From contig JACMIV010000336.1 of assembly GCA_014380965.1 (NCBI GenBank), positions 1 to 8,829 of the forward strand: a stretch of 8,829 bases of DNA, written 5' to 3'. How positions within the stretch are numbered: the stretch's first letter is position 1; each line of letters begins with the position of its first letter. Made by a program: the position numbers and the translations under genes. Source of the stretch: Rhizobiaceae bacterium (lineage in GTDB: Bacteria; Pseudomonadota; Alphaproteobacteria; Rhizobiales; Rhizobiaceae). Below are positions 1 through 7,400 of this stretch, one piece after another. The notes under the pieces were generated by a model, which saw nothing but the letters and a program-made list of their open reading frames with translations, searched no databases and was not told where the DNA came from.

Positions 1-471
1 CCTGTCGTCTCGTGCTTCGACTTCGGCCATTCGGTTGCCGACATCGCAGCGCTGCTCGATCCTTTGTCGAAGCATTTCATCCACTTCAACAACATCGAAA
101 TCGAAGGCGATGCTCTGGCACTGCAGATCGTGCTCCGGAACCTCGTCGACAACGCGATCCGCCATTCCGACCGGCGCGAACTGATGATCGCGATCGACGT
201 CGTGGAAAACGAGCCGGGTGTGTTGACCTTCACGGTGGGGGACAATGGCAACGGCCTTCTTGGCCCCGACATTCGACGAATAAACGGGAACGAGACGGCC
301 TCCCCGGCGGGAGACAGCTATGGATTTCGCGGCGTCCGACGTCTCGTGCGTTCGCGCGGCGGCGACGTCTGGACCGGCGCACCGCTTTTCGCCTCAGGGG
401 CAACCGTTCATTTCACGCTCCCCGGCCGCATCCTCGGCGAGCGGACGGCGAGCGCTTCGCGCGCTGCCTGA
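1..471 (+). CDS. Sensor histidine kinase, C-terminal ATP-binding domain (5' end outside window)
   Basis: Only the last 156 residues are present; the frame is open from base 1 to a TGA at 469-471. This is a HATPase_c domain, which binds ATP and phosphorylates the histidine of a two-component sensor. The N box is clear (RNLVDNAIRH, residues 46-55 of the visible part), and so is the G1 box (DNGNGL, 81-86). The G2 region reads GDSYGFRGVRRLV (104-116), where most kinases have a GxGLGL-type sequence, so the ATP-lid end is atypical although the rest of that helix and the following GG fit. The dimerisation/phosphoacceptor domain and any sensor or membrane segments lie upstream of the window, so the signal and partner regulator cannot be named. 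The gene converges on ubiG, with only 9 bp between the two stop codons and no obvious terminator between them. Confidence 0.85.
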   Translation, partial: PVVSCFDFGHSVADIAALLDPLSKHFIHFNNIEIEGDALALQIVLRNLVDNAIRHSDRRELMIAIDVVENEPGVLTFTVGDNGNGLLGPDIRRINGNETASPAGDSYGFRGVRRLVRSRGGDVWTGAPLFASGATVHFTLPGRILGERTASASRAA

Positions 472-480
472 ACCGAACCG

Positions 481-1224
481 TCACCCTTTGCGGGCGATCA
501 CCATGTAGTTCACGTCCGTATCGCGCGATCGGCGCCACGCGTCGGCGAGCGGATGGTGGACCACTCCGGTCTCATCGATCATCGAAAGGCCTGCCGCTTC
601 GACCGGACGCCGGATCTCCTCCGGGCGCACGAGCTTGGAATACTGATGCGTTCCCTTGGGCAGCCAGCCGAGCACATATTCGGCCCCGACGATTGCAAAG
701 CCCAGCGCCTTCAGCGTCCTGTTGATGGTGGCGACGAAAAGCAGCCCGCCCGGCTTCACCATCTCGGCGCAGGAGGCGAGGAAGAAATCGACGTCCGAGA
801 CATGCTCGACGACTTCGAGCGCAAGCACGACGTCGAAGGTCTCGCCACCTTCGGCAATAGCCTCGGCCGTCGTCGCGCGGTAGTCGATGTCGATGCCACT
901 CTGTGCAGCATGAAGCTTTGCAACCTCGATATTCGTCGCGGAGGCGTCGGCGCCCACCACCTTGGCGCCGAGACGGGCCATCGGCTCGGCCATCAGCCCG
1001 CCGCCGCAACCGATGTCGAGCAAAGACAGGCCCTCGAACGGGCGGACTGCCGAGAGGTCGCTGCCGAAGTTGAGGCCGACCTGCTCGCGGATATAGGCAA
1101 GACGCACGGGGTTGAACTTGTGCAGCGGCTTGAACTTGCCCGCCGGGTTCCACCATTCGGCGGCAAGCCGCGAGAAACGCTCGACCTCGGCCTCGTCGAT
1201 CGTCGTCTGCCGTGCGTCGCTCAT
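481..1224 (-). CDS. ubiG: Bifunctional 3-demethylubiquinol 3-O-methyltransferase / 2-polyprenyl-6-hydroxyphenol methylase UbiG
   Basis: UbiG is a SAM-dependent O-methyltransferase that carries out both O-methylation steps of ubiquinone synthesis at the inner face of the membrane. The 247-residue product is close to the usual length (about 240 in E. coli). Visible features are the family N-terminus with [19 protein letters not shown] (17-35), the SAM-binding motif I LDIGCGGG (69-76) followed by the acidic GADAS, the post-motif VEHV (139-142), KPGG (157-160), and the UbiG-typical [13 protein letters not shown] (186-198). The segment around 170-187 is hydrophobic/amphipathic and matches the region by which UbiG is reported to contact lipid. 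The start is the ATG at 1222-1224, with AAGGA (minus strand, 1234-1238) nine bases upstream. It is divergent from lysC, an arrangement common in rhizobia. No defect is seen. Confidence 0.97.
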   Translation of the reverse strand: MSDARQTTIDEAEVERFSRLAAEWWNPAGKFKPLHKFNPVRLAYIREQVGLNFGSDLSAVRPFEGLSLLDIGCGGGLMAEPMARLGAKVVGADASATNIEVAKLHAAQSGIDIDYRATTAEAIAEGGETFDVVLALEVVEHVSDVDFFLASCAEMVKPGGLLFVATINRTLKALGFAIVGAEYVLGWLPKGTHQYSKLVRPEEIRRPVEAAGLSMIDETGVVHHPLADAWRRSRDTDVNYMVIARKG

Positions 1225-1233
1225 GGCCGATGG

Positions 1234-1238
1234 TCCTT
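1234..1238 (-). promoter_or_regulatory. Ribosome binding site of ubiG
   Basis: The minus strand reads AAGGA nine bases before the ubiG ATG. This supports the chosen start over in-frame alternatives further upstream. Confidence 0.6.
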
Positions 1239-1286
1239 ACGTTTCCGGGCGCGATACGTCCTCGCATGTTCGTTCGCTCGGACGAA

Positions 1287-1293
1287 AGTCAAG
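1287..1293 (-). promoter_or_regulatory. Candidate -35 element of the ubiG promoter
   Basis: The minus strand reads CTTGACT, matching the sigma-70 -35 consensus used in rhizobia. The -10 hexamer at the expected distance is poor, so this is only a candidate. Confidence 0.25.
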
Positions 1294-1501
1294 CTGCGGC
1301 ATGGTGATGCGTGAAGCCATCGGCGTCTTCGAATGCCCTGCGGCGGACCCGGAGCTTCCTTCCAGCACGATTCTTGCAGTCGGCCGCCGATTCGGCTAAC
1401 TCCCCGCACGCCGCCCGGCTGTCTCGAAGTCCCGGCGGCCTGTCGTGTTTCCAGCATCGCTTGCGGTCCGCCCGCATCGCTTCCCAGGCTTCAAGTCCCA
1501 C

Positions 1502-2755
1502 ATGGCGCGTCTCGTTCTCAAATTCGGTGGCACCTCGGTCGCCGACATCGCCCGCATCCGGAACGTCGCGCGGCATGTGAAGCGGGAGGTGGACGCCGGG
1601 CACGAGGTGGCCGTGGTCGTATCGGCCATGTCGGGCAAGACCAACGAGCTCGTCGCCTGGTGCCGCGAGGCCTCGCCCATGCACGACGCGCGCGAATACG
1701 ATGCCGTCGTCGCTTCGGGCGAGCAGGTGACGGCGGGGCTTCTCGCGATCACGCTGCAGGCCATGGGCGTCAACGCGCGCTCCTGGATGGGCTGGCAGGT
1801 CGCGGTGAAGACAGACGGAGCGCATGGCGCAGCGCGCATCCAGGAGATCGACGGGTCGGAACTCGTGCGGCGCTTCGGCGAGGGGCAGGTCGCGGTCGTC
1901 GCGGGCTTTCAGGGTATCGCGCCGGACAATCGCATCGCGACGCTGGGGCGCGGCGGGTCGGACACCTCGGCCGTCGCGATCGCCGCGGCGATCGGGGCGG
2001 ACCGCTGCGACATCTATACGGATGTCGACGGGGTCTATACGACCGATCCGCGGATCGAACCGAAGGCGCGTCGCATGAACCGCATCTCCTTCGAGGAGAT
2101 GCTGGAGATGGCCTCCCTGGGGGCCAAGGTGCTGCAGGTGCGTTCGGTCGAGCTTGCCATGGTTCACAAGGTCCGGCTGTTCGTTCGCTCCTCCTTCGAG
2201 GATCCGGACGCGCCGGGCATGGGCGATCTCTTCAATCCGCCCGGAACGCTCATTTGCGACGAGGATGACATCGTGGAACAGCAGGTCGTGACCGGCATCG
2301 CCTATGCCAAGGACGAAGCGCAGATCTCACTCCGGCGGGTCGAGGACCAGCCCGGCGTCGCCGCGGCGATCTTCGGGCCGCTGGCGGATGCCGGCGTCAA
2401 CGTCGACATGATAGTCCAGAACATCTCCGAGGACGGCACCCGCACCGACATGACCTTCACCGTGCCTGCGAGCGATCTCGACAAGGCGACGGCGATCCTC
2501 GAAGCGGCCAAGCCCGAGATGCGCTTCGACGTGATCCAGAGCGAACTCGGCCTCACCAAGGTCTCCGTCATCGGCGTCGGGATGCGCAGCCATACCGGCG
2601 TCGCGGCGACGGCCTTCAAGGCGCTGGCCAAGCGCGGCATCAATATCCGCGCGATCACGACGTCGGAGATCAAGATCTCCATCCTCATCGACGGCGAGTT
2701 TTCCGAACTCGCGGTGCGGAGCTTGCATTCGGTGTACGGTCTCGACAAAGCTTGA
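1502..2755 (+). CDS. lysC: Aspartate kinase (aspartokinase), feedback-regulated, with two ACT domains
   Basis: The enzyme phosphorylates L-aspartate, the first step towards lysine, methionine, threonine and diaminopimelate. The 417-residue product has the usual length of the single-function alpha/beta-type enzyme. The catalytic amino-acid kinase domain opens with the signature KFGGTSV (residues 7-13) and includes SGEQVTAGLLA and GRGGSDTS (149-156). The C-terminal half (from about 260) contains two ACT domains, with DQPGVAAAIFGPLADAGVNVDMIVQNIS in the first (quoted in part: VNVDMIVQNIS) and VSVIGVGM opening the second; in this family they bind lysine and/or threonine. The ATG at 1502 is chosen because family members begin MARLVLKFGG; an in-frame GTG at 1445 would add 19 residues unlike the family, and no strong Shine-Dalgarno helps decide. 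An internal start signal for a separate beta chain lies at 2261-2275. Next gene: ptsP, 158 bp downstream. Confidence 0.97.
   Translation: MARLVLKFGGTSVADIARIRNVARHVKREVDAGHEVAVVVSAMSGKTNELVAWCREASPMHDAREYDAVVASGEQVTAGLLAITLQAMGVNARSWMGWQVAVKTDGAHGAARIQEIDGSELVRRFGEGQVAVVAGFQGIAPDNRIATLGRGGSDTSAVAIAAAIGADRCDIYTDVDGVYTTDPRIEPKARRMNRISFEEMLEMASLGAKVLQVRSVELAMVHKVRLFVRSSFEDPDAPGMGDLFNPPGTLICDEDDIVEQQVVTGIAYAKDEAQISLRRVEDQPGVAAAIFGPLADAGVNVDMIVQNISEDGTRTDMTFTVPASDLDKATAILEAAKPEMRFDVIQSELGLTKVSVIGVGMRSHTGVAATAFKALAKRGINIRAITTSEIKISILIDGEFSELAVRSLHSVYGLDKA
2261..2275 (+). promoter_or_regulatory. Possible internal translation start for an aspartokinase beta subunit
   Basis: Within lysC, GAGGA (2261-2265) sits seven bases before an in-frame GTG (2273-2275, codon 258). 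Starting there would give a 160-residue protein of the two ACT domains. The position matches the GTG where C. glutamicum lysC initiates its beta subunit, as I recall that protein (it begins MEEAVLTGVA; here (V)EQQVVTGIA). Use of this site is inferred only. Confidence 0.4.
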
Positions 2756-2913
2756 GGCGACCGGGCCGGACATCGAGTCGGAGGGCATGACCCTTAGACG
2801 AATGGCCGTAACGCTCTAAAATGGCTGAAACGGCCTTGCCTGATGAGTTCTGCCGAGGTGGGTCGGGTCCTCGCGAGCGGCTTTCCTGGAGGGCCGGTAA
2901 CTGGAAGACGGCT
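2756..2913 (+). other. lysC-ptsP intergenic region
   Basis: The stretch holds a six-base inverted repeat, GGCCGT (2803-2808) / ACGGCC (2829-2834), with a 20-base loop, and a five-base one, CGAGG/CCTCG, further down. Neither is followed by a T run, so no clear terminator separates lysC from ptsP and co-transcription is possible. An in-frame ATG at 2821 lies here, but I judge it not to be the ptsP start. Confidence 0.35.
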
Positions 2914-2916
2914 TTG
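2903..2916 (+). promoter_or_regulatory. Ribosome binding site and TTG start deciding the ptsP N-terminus
   Basis: GGAAG (2903-2907) lies six bases before TTG (2914-2916), in frame with ptsP. The ATG at 2821 has no purine-rich site in front, and the 31 residues it would add do not look like the family. Confidence 0.5.
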
Positions 2917-5184
2917 ATCAGAAGCGACTCGTCAGGACCACGCGTGCTCATGCGCAAGATTCGGGAGCTCATGGCCGAGCCCCTGGAGCCGCAGGCCCGT
3001 CTTGACGAGATCGTCCGGCACATCGCGCAGAACATGGTCGCGGAGGTCTGCTCGATCTACGTGCTGCGTGCCGATGCCGTACTCGAACTTTACGCCACTG
3101 AGGGCCTGAACCCCGGCTCGGTCCATCTCGCGCAGCTTCGGCTCGGCGAGGGGCTCGTCGGCACGATCGCGGCCACGGCCCGGTCGCTGAACCTGCCGGA
3201 GGCGCAGAAGCATCCGGCCTTCACCTATATTCCGGGTACTGACGAGGAGCCCTACAACGCCTTCCTCGGCGTGCCGATCCTTCGAGCCGGGCGCACGCTC
3301 GGCGTCCTCGACGTGCAGAACCGCGCCAAGCGTGTGTACCGCGAGGAAGAGATCGAGGCGCTGGAGACGGTCGCCATGGTCGTCGCGGAGATGATCGCGG
3401 CCGGCAGCCTTGCCGGCCTGTCGCGTCCAGGCGTCGTGCTCGACCTGTCGCGGCCGGTCTCCTTCGACAGCGTCGCGCTCTCCGAGGGGATCGGGCTCGG
3501 TCATGTCGTGCTGCACGAGCCCCGCGTCGTCGTCACCAACCTCTTCAACGAGGATGCGGACGCGGAGATCACGCGGCTCGAAAAGGCGCTTCAGTTCCTG
3601 CGCATCTCGATAGAGGACATGCTCTCGCGGCGCGATATCGCGGCCGAGGGCGAGCATCGCGCCGTTCTCGAAGCCTACCGCATGTTCGCGCACGACCGCG
3701 GCTGGGTCCGCCGGCTGGAGGAGGCGGTCCGCAACGGGCTGACGGCGGAGGCCGCGGTCGAAAAGGTGCAGAGCGACATGCGCGCGCGCATGATGCACAT
3801 GACGGACCCCTACATCCGCGAGCGGATGCACGATTTCGACGATCTCGCGAACCGCCTGTTGCGCCAGCTAATGGGACGCGCAGAGGGGATGGATTCGGAG
3901 AACGGGCCGAAGGACGCGATCATCGTGGCGCGCTCGATGGGGGCGGCCGAACTTCTCGACTATCGCCGGGATCAGCTCCGCGGGCTCGTGCTCGAAGAAG
4001 GGACGGCGACGAGCCACGTCGTCATCGTCGCGAGGGCCCTCGGCCTTCCCGTCGTCGGTCAGGCCAAGGGCGCCGTCTCCATGTCGGAGAACAACGACGC
4101 GATCATCATCGACGGTGACGACGGCAGCGTCCACCTGCGTCCGCCTGCGGATGTCGAGAGCGTCTTCGTGGAGAAGGTGCAGTTCCGCGCGAAGCGTCAG
4201 GAGCAATACAGGGCGCTCCGCGATGTCGCTGCCGAAACCCGGGACGGCGTCGCCGTTCGGCTTCTGATGAATGCCGGCCTCCTCGTCGACTTGCCGCAGC
4301 TCGCCGAATCGGGCGCCACCGGCATCGGGCTGTTCCGCACCGAGCTCCAGTTCATGGTTGCCTCCTCCATGCCGAAGGCGAGCGAGCAGGAGCGGCTTTA
4401 CGCCGCCGTGCTCGATGCCGCGGGGTCGAAGTCCGTCACCTTCCGCACGCTCGACATCGGTGGCGACAAGATCCTGCCGTACCTTCACCAGTCGCCCGAG
4501 GAGAACCCAGCGCTCGGCTACCGCGCCATCCGCCTGGCGCTTGACCGGCCGGGGTTGATGCGCACGCAGCTTCGCGCGCTCTTGAAGGCTGCGGGTGGGC
4601 GCGAGCTGCGCGTCATGTTCCCGATGATCACCGATCTTGCCGAGCTCCGACAGGCGCGCGACCTCATCTCCCGCGAATTCAAGCATCTGACGAAATTCGG
4701 CTATGTGATGCCACGGCGGCTCAAGATCGGCGCTATGATCGAAGTGCCGTCGCTGCTGTTCCAGCTCGACGAGCTGATGCAACTCGTCGACTTCGTCTCG
4801 ATCGGCTCGAACGATCTCTTCCAGTTCTTCTCCGCGGTCGACCGGGGCAACGCTCGAATGGCCGGCCGCTTCGACGACCTGTCGCCGCCCTTCCTCACCG
4901 CGCTGAAGAGCATTCTCGATGCCGGTACCCGCAACGGGGTCGAGGTGACGCTCTGCGGCGAGATGGCCGGCAAGCCGCTCGCGGCGATGGCGTTGATCGG
5001 GCTCGGCTTCCGGTCCATTTCTATGACGCCCTCGGCAATCGGACCGGTGAAGGCGATGCTGCTCGAGCTCGATGCCGACAAGCTGCAGAAGGCGATGTCC
5101 GGACACATTGCCGACCGCCACCGGGCGGGAAGTCTGCGCCAGTTCCTGTCGGACTTTGCCGACGTCCATTCGATCCCGCATTAG
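2914..5184 (+). CDS. ptsP: Phosphoenolpyruvate-protein phosphotransferase PtsP (enzyme I of the nitrogen PTS)
   Basis: PtsP takes phosphate from phosphoenolpyruvate and passes it to NPr and then EIIA-Ntr, a cytoplasmic relay reporting nitrogen/carbon status. It does not transport sugar. With the TTG start at 2914 the product is 756 residues, near the roughly 755 of rhizobial PtsP, and begins close to the family pattern (SSGPRVLMRKIRELMAEPLEP). Domains in order: GAF sensor (about 29-162), which in relatives senses glutamine; enzyme-I N-domain (about 180-310); phosphohistidine domain with GTATSHVVIVARALGLPVVG (active histidine 368); PEP-binding TIM barrel (about 420-720) with GIGLFRTELQF (470-480), GSNDLFQF (631-638) and LCGEMAG (catalytic cysteine 681). 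All key residues are present. An upstream ATG at 2821 would give 787 residues. Long reverse-strand frames over it are shadows. Confidence 0.97.
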   Translation: MIRSDSSGPRVLMRKIRELMAEPLEPQARLDEIVRHIAQNMVAEVCSIYVLRADAVLELYATEGLNPGSVHLAQLRLGEGLVGTIAATARSLNLPEAQKHPAFTYIPGTDEEPYNAFLGVPILRAGRTLGVLDVQNRAKRVYREEEIEALETVAMVVAEMIAAGSLAGLSRPGVVLDLSRPVSFDSVALSEGIGLGHVVLHEPRVVVTNLFNEDADAEITRLEKALQFLRISIEDMLSRRDIAAEGEHRAVLEAYRMFAHDRGWVRRLEEAVRNGLTAEAAVEKVQSDMRARMMHMTDPYIRERMHDFDDLANRLLRQLMGRAEGMDSENGPKDAIIVARSMGAAELLDYRRDQLRGLVLEEGTATSHVVIVARALGLPVVGQAKGAVSMSENNDAIIIDGDDGSVHLRPPADVESVFVEKVQFRAKRQEQYRALRDVAAETRDGVAVRLLMNAGLLVDLPQLAESGATGIGLFRTELQFMVASSMPKASEQERLYAAVLDAAGSKSVTFRTLDIGGDKILPYLHQSPEENPALGYRAIRLALDRPGLMRTQLRALLKAAGGRELRVMFPMITDLAELRQARDLISREFKHLTKFGYVMPRRLKIGAMIEVPSLLFQLDELMQLVDFVSIGSNDLFQFFSAVDRGNARMAGRFDDLSPPFLTALKSILDAGTRNGVEVTLCGEMAGKPLAAMALIGLGFRSISMTPSAIGPVKAMLLELDADKLQKAMSGHIADRHRAGSLRQFLSDFADVHSIPH

Positions 5185-5255
5185 CGGGCCGGCGCGATAT
5201 CGAACGAACTGCCGTCGAGGCCCGTCCAGCGGACGGACTTTCGCCTCCGGCCCGC
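5184..5255 (+). terminator. Terminator-like hairpin nested in a 9-bp inverted repeat after ptsP
   Basis: CCGTCC-agc-GGACGG (5222-5236) is a perfect six-pair G+C-rich stem with a three-base loop, followed by ACTTT, a very short T run. It lies inside a perfect nine-base inverted repeat, GCGGGCCGG (5184-5192, beginning in the ptsP stop codon) and CCGGCCCGC (5247-5255). It could end ptsP transcription or fold into a branched leader before prfA. The T run is too weak for certainty. Confidence 0.4.
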
Positions 5256-5283
5256 AACAGACCAGACGGATACCTTACGCGCC

Positions 5284-6363
5284 ATGGCAAGCCTGCCCGC
5301 CGACACGATGAACGAGATCGTCCGCCGCTTCTCCTATCTCGAGGCGGAGATGGCCAAGGGGGGCGATCGCGAGAGCTTCGCAGCGCTCGCCAGCGAATAT
5401 GCCGGGCTCGAGGGCATCGTTTCGGCGATCGGCCGCTACCGGGGCATCGAGGCCGAGCTCCGCGACATGCGCGTGATGATGGAAGACCCGTCCTCCGACC
5501 GCGAGATGCGTGATCTCGCCAGTGCCGAGGTCGCCGAGCTGAAGGTGCGTGAGGAGACGCTCTCGAGTGAGATCCAGCTCCTGCTGCTGCCCAAGGACGC
5601 CGCCGACGAAAAAAGCGCGATCCTTGAAATCCGCGCGGGGACGGGCGGTTCGGAAGCCGGCTTGTTTGCCGGCGATCTCTTCCGCATGTACCAGCGATTT
5701 GCGGAGCTGAACGGTTGGAAGGTCGAGCTGCTCTCGGCGAGCGAAGGTGAAGTCGGCGGCTACAAGGAGGTCATCGCCTCTGTCAACGGTCGGGGGGTCT
5801 TCTCCAGGCTGAAGTTCGAGTCCGGCGTCCACCGTGTCCAGCGGGTTCCTGCGACGGAATCGGGTGGGCGCATCCACACCTCCGCGGCCACCGTTGCCGT
5901 GCTGCCGGAAGCCGAGGACATCGACATCGACATCAGGGCCGAAGATATCCGCATCGATACGATGCGCGCTTCCGGGTCCGGCGGCCAGCACGTCAACACG
6001 ACGGATTCGGCCGTGCGCATCACGCACCTGCCGACCGGTATCATGGTCGTCTCGGCGGAGAAATCGCAGCACCAGAACCGCGCGCGCGCCATGCAGGTGC
6101 TGCGCGCACGGCTCTTCGACATGGAGCGCAGCCGAGCGGACGAGGAGCGTTCCGAGGCGCGGCGCAGCCAAGTCGGCTCCGGCGACCGGTCCGAGCGCAT
6201 CCGCACCTACAATTTCCCGCAAGGGCGGGTGACGGACCATCGCATCAACCTGACCCTCTACAAGCTCGACAAGGTGATGGAGGGGGAGATGGGCGAACTC
6301 GTCGACGCCCTTGTCGCCGACCATCAGGCGACGCTCCTTGCCGCCGTCGGCCACGAGTCCTGA
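5284..6363 (+). CDS. prfA: Peptide chain release factor 1 (RF1)
   Basis: RF1 reads the stop codons UAA and UAG in the ribosomal A site and triggers peptide release. The 359-residue product has the usual length. The codon-recognition tripeptide of RF1 is present as PAT (189-191) within [19 protein letters not shown], which separates it from RF2 (SPF). The catalytic GGQ lies at 233-235 in [19 protein letters not shown], and the C-terminal part has the conserved [23 protein letters not shown] (quoted in part: [19 protein letters not shown]). The ATG at 5284 is preferred because relatives start with MA-x-LP-x-x-x-M; the upstream site is weak (ACGGA about a dozen bases before). The neighbour prmC encodes the enzyme that methylates Gln235. 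The gene ends with TGA, which RF1 itself does not read. Confidence 0.98.
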   Translation: MASLPADTMNEIVRRFSYLEAEMAKGGDRESFAALASEYAGLEGIVSAIGRYRGIEAELRDMRVMMEDPSSDREMRDLASAEVAELKVREETLSSEIQLLLLPKDAADEKSAILEIRAGTGGSEAGLFAGDLFRMYQRFAELNGWKVELLSASEGEVGGYKEVIASVNGRGVFSRLKFESGVHRVQRVPATESGGRIHTSAATVAVLPEAEDIDIDIRAEDIRIDTMRASGSGGQHVNTTDSAVRITHLPTGIMVVSAEKSQHQNRARAMQVLRARLFDMERSRADEERSEARRSQVGSGDRSERIRTYNFPQGRVTDHRINLTLYKLDKVMEGEMGELVDALVADHQATLLAAVGHES

Positions 6364-6417
6364 GCCATCTCGTCCGTCCCCCATCCTCCCGTTCCGCTTC
6401 ACGTCCTTCTTGCCACC

Positions 6418-7248
6418 GTGCGGGCAAAGCTTCGCGACGGCGACATCGACGGAGCCGATCTCGATGCGCGGCTGCTCGTCGCCGACGCGCTCGGCCTAGA
6501 CTTCGCGGCGCTGATGCTTAGGTCGAGCGAGCCGGTGAGCGACGCCGACCAGGCGCACATCGCCGGGCGCATCGCGCGAAGGCTCGCGGGCGAACCGGTG
6601 CATCGCATTCTCGGGCGGCGCGCTTTCTATGCCCACGACTTCGCGCTGTCGCCGGAGACGCTGGAGCCGAGGTCCGACACCGAGGCGCTGGTCGAACTCA
6701 GCCGCGGCGCCGTCGAGGAGGTCCTCGCGCGGCAGGGCACCTGCCTGATCGCCGACGTGGGAACGGGGACAGGCGCCATCGCCGTGTCGCTCCTGGCGCT
6801 CTATCCCGCGGTGACGGCAGTTGCTGTCGATCTCGCCCCGGGCGCCCTTGTGACGGCACGTTCGAACGCCTCGTCCGCCGGCGTTGGCGAGCGCTTCTGG
6901 CCGGTCGCGTCCGACTATCTCTCGGCATTCCGCGGGCCATTCGATCTTATCGTATCCAATCCGCCTTACATTCCGAGTGCCGACGTTGCGAAGCTGTCTC
7001 GCGAAGTGCGCGGCTTCGATCCGCGCCTTGTTCTCGACGGTGGAACGGACGGTCTCGACGCCTACCGGACGCTCGCCCGGCAGTGCGCAGAGCTGCTGGG
7101 TACGGAGGGTCATGCGCTTTTCGAGATCGGTCAGGGTCAGGCAAGTTCAGTCAGGCAAATTTTTCTGGAACGCGGCCTTGTTATCGCCGCATCGAAGAAC
7201 GACCTCAATGCCGTCGAGCGAGCGCTACACTTTCGCCGTGACGCTTGA
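6418..7248 (+). CDS. prmC: Peptide chain release factor N(5)-glutamine methyltransferase PrmC (HemK)
   Basis: PrmC uses SAM to methylate the glutamine of the GGQ motif in RF1 and RF2, raising termination efficiency. Read from the GTG at 6418 the product has 276 residues, about the family length. The N-terminal helical domain (DLDARLLVADALGLDF) is followed by the substrate-recognition segment GEPVHRILGRRAFYAHDF, the SAM motif I DVGTGTG (113-119), an acidic strand end (VAVDLAPGAL), and the catalytic NPPY (181-184) within IVSNPPYIPS. The C-terminus (EIGQGQ and the following helices) also matches the family. It follows prfA by 54 bp in the same reading frame, so the pair is probably co-transcribed. 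The start is uncertain: the GTG has no visible Shine-Dalgarno, and family-like helix sequence seems to continue upstream of it, where no ATG, GTG or TTG exists in frame. Confidence 0.95.
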   Translation: MRAKLRDGDIDGADLDARLLVADALGLDFAALMLRSSEPVSDADQAHIAGRIARRLAGEPVHRILGRRAFYAHDFALSPETLEPRSDTEALVELSRGAVEEVLARQGTCLIADVGTGTGAIAVSLLALYPAVTAVAVDLAPGALVTARSNASSAGVGERFWPVASDYLSAFRGPFDLIVSNPPYIPSADVAKLSREVRGFDPRLVLDGGTDGLDAYRTLARQCAELLGTEGHALFEIGQGQASSVRQIFLERGLVIAASKNDLNAVERALHFRRDA

Positions 7249-7373
7249 AGCGCGCGTGCCAATGGCTCGACGTTGACGTGCGAACAGATTGTAGCAACCT
7301 TCGATGCGTTGAAGCCGGGCGGGGGTGTCTTGGCTGGCGAGTGGTAACTAAAATCGGTTGCAACAGGTTCGTC

Positions 7374-7400
7374 TTCCGCGCGGAAAGCCAAAAAAGGCTT
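7374..7400. promoter_or_regulatory. Adjacent palindromes, possible operator
   Basis: TTCCGCGCGGAA (7374-7385) is a perfect 12-base palindrome. It abuts AAGCC-aaaaaa-GGCTT (7385-7400), a five-pair inverted repeat with an A-only loop. A third palindrome, GTTGCAAC, is at 7357-7364. No T run follows, so a terminator is unlikely on either strand; an operator for the downstream gene is possible. No regulator is recognised. Confidence 0.3.

Larger units (their letters stand above)
1225..1501. other. Divergent intergenic region between ubiG and lysC
   Basis: This 277-bp stretch should hold the promoters of both genes. On the minus strand CTTGACT (1287-1293) is a good -35 match to the rhizobial CTTGAC consensus, about 60 bp before ubiG, but no convincing -10 follows at 17 bases. 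On the plus strand TTGCAG (1374-1379), 17 bases, then TAACTC (1397-1402) is a weak candidate for lysC. The same place holds a short GCCG/CGGC inverted repeat. Reading frames here are extensions of shadow frames, and no gene is supported. I see no attenuator or recognisable lysine riboswitch. Confidence 0.5.

Noticed and set aside
12..725. Plus-strand frame of 237 codons over the kinase end and ubiG
   Set aside because: It is out of frame with the kinase and antisense to ubiG, and its Arg-rich composition is typical of a shadow frame.
1225..1501. Lysine riboswitch or leader-peptide attenuator before lysC
   Set aside because: I find no lysine-rich short frame and none of the conserved riboswitch blocks that I could recognise by eye; a covariance-model search would settle it.
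1289..2167. Reverse-strand frame of 292 codons over the lysC 5' half and its leader
   Set aside because: Antisense shadow of lysC; rich in Arg, His and Asp, without a recognisable motif.
2803..2834. GGCCGT/ACGGCC inverted repeat as the lysC terminator
   Set aside because: Six pairs with a 20-base loop and no T run are too weak.
2932..5181. Two long reverse-strand frames (299 and 437 codons) across ptsP
   Set aside because: They are mirror frames caused by high third-position G+C in ptsP. They are rich in Arg, Asp, His and Gly, match no family I know, and the sense strand encodes a complete conserved enzyme.
5275..6402. Reverse-strand frame of 375 codons across prfA
   Set aside because: Antisense shadow of RF1, with no recognisable domain.
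7385..7400. AAGCC-A6-GGCTT as an intrinsic terminator of prmC
   Set aside because: The stem has only five pairs and no T run follows on either strand.
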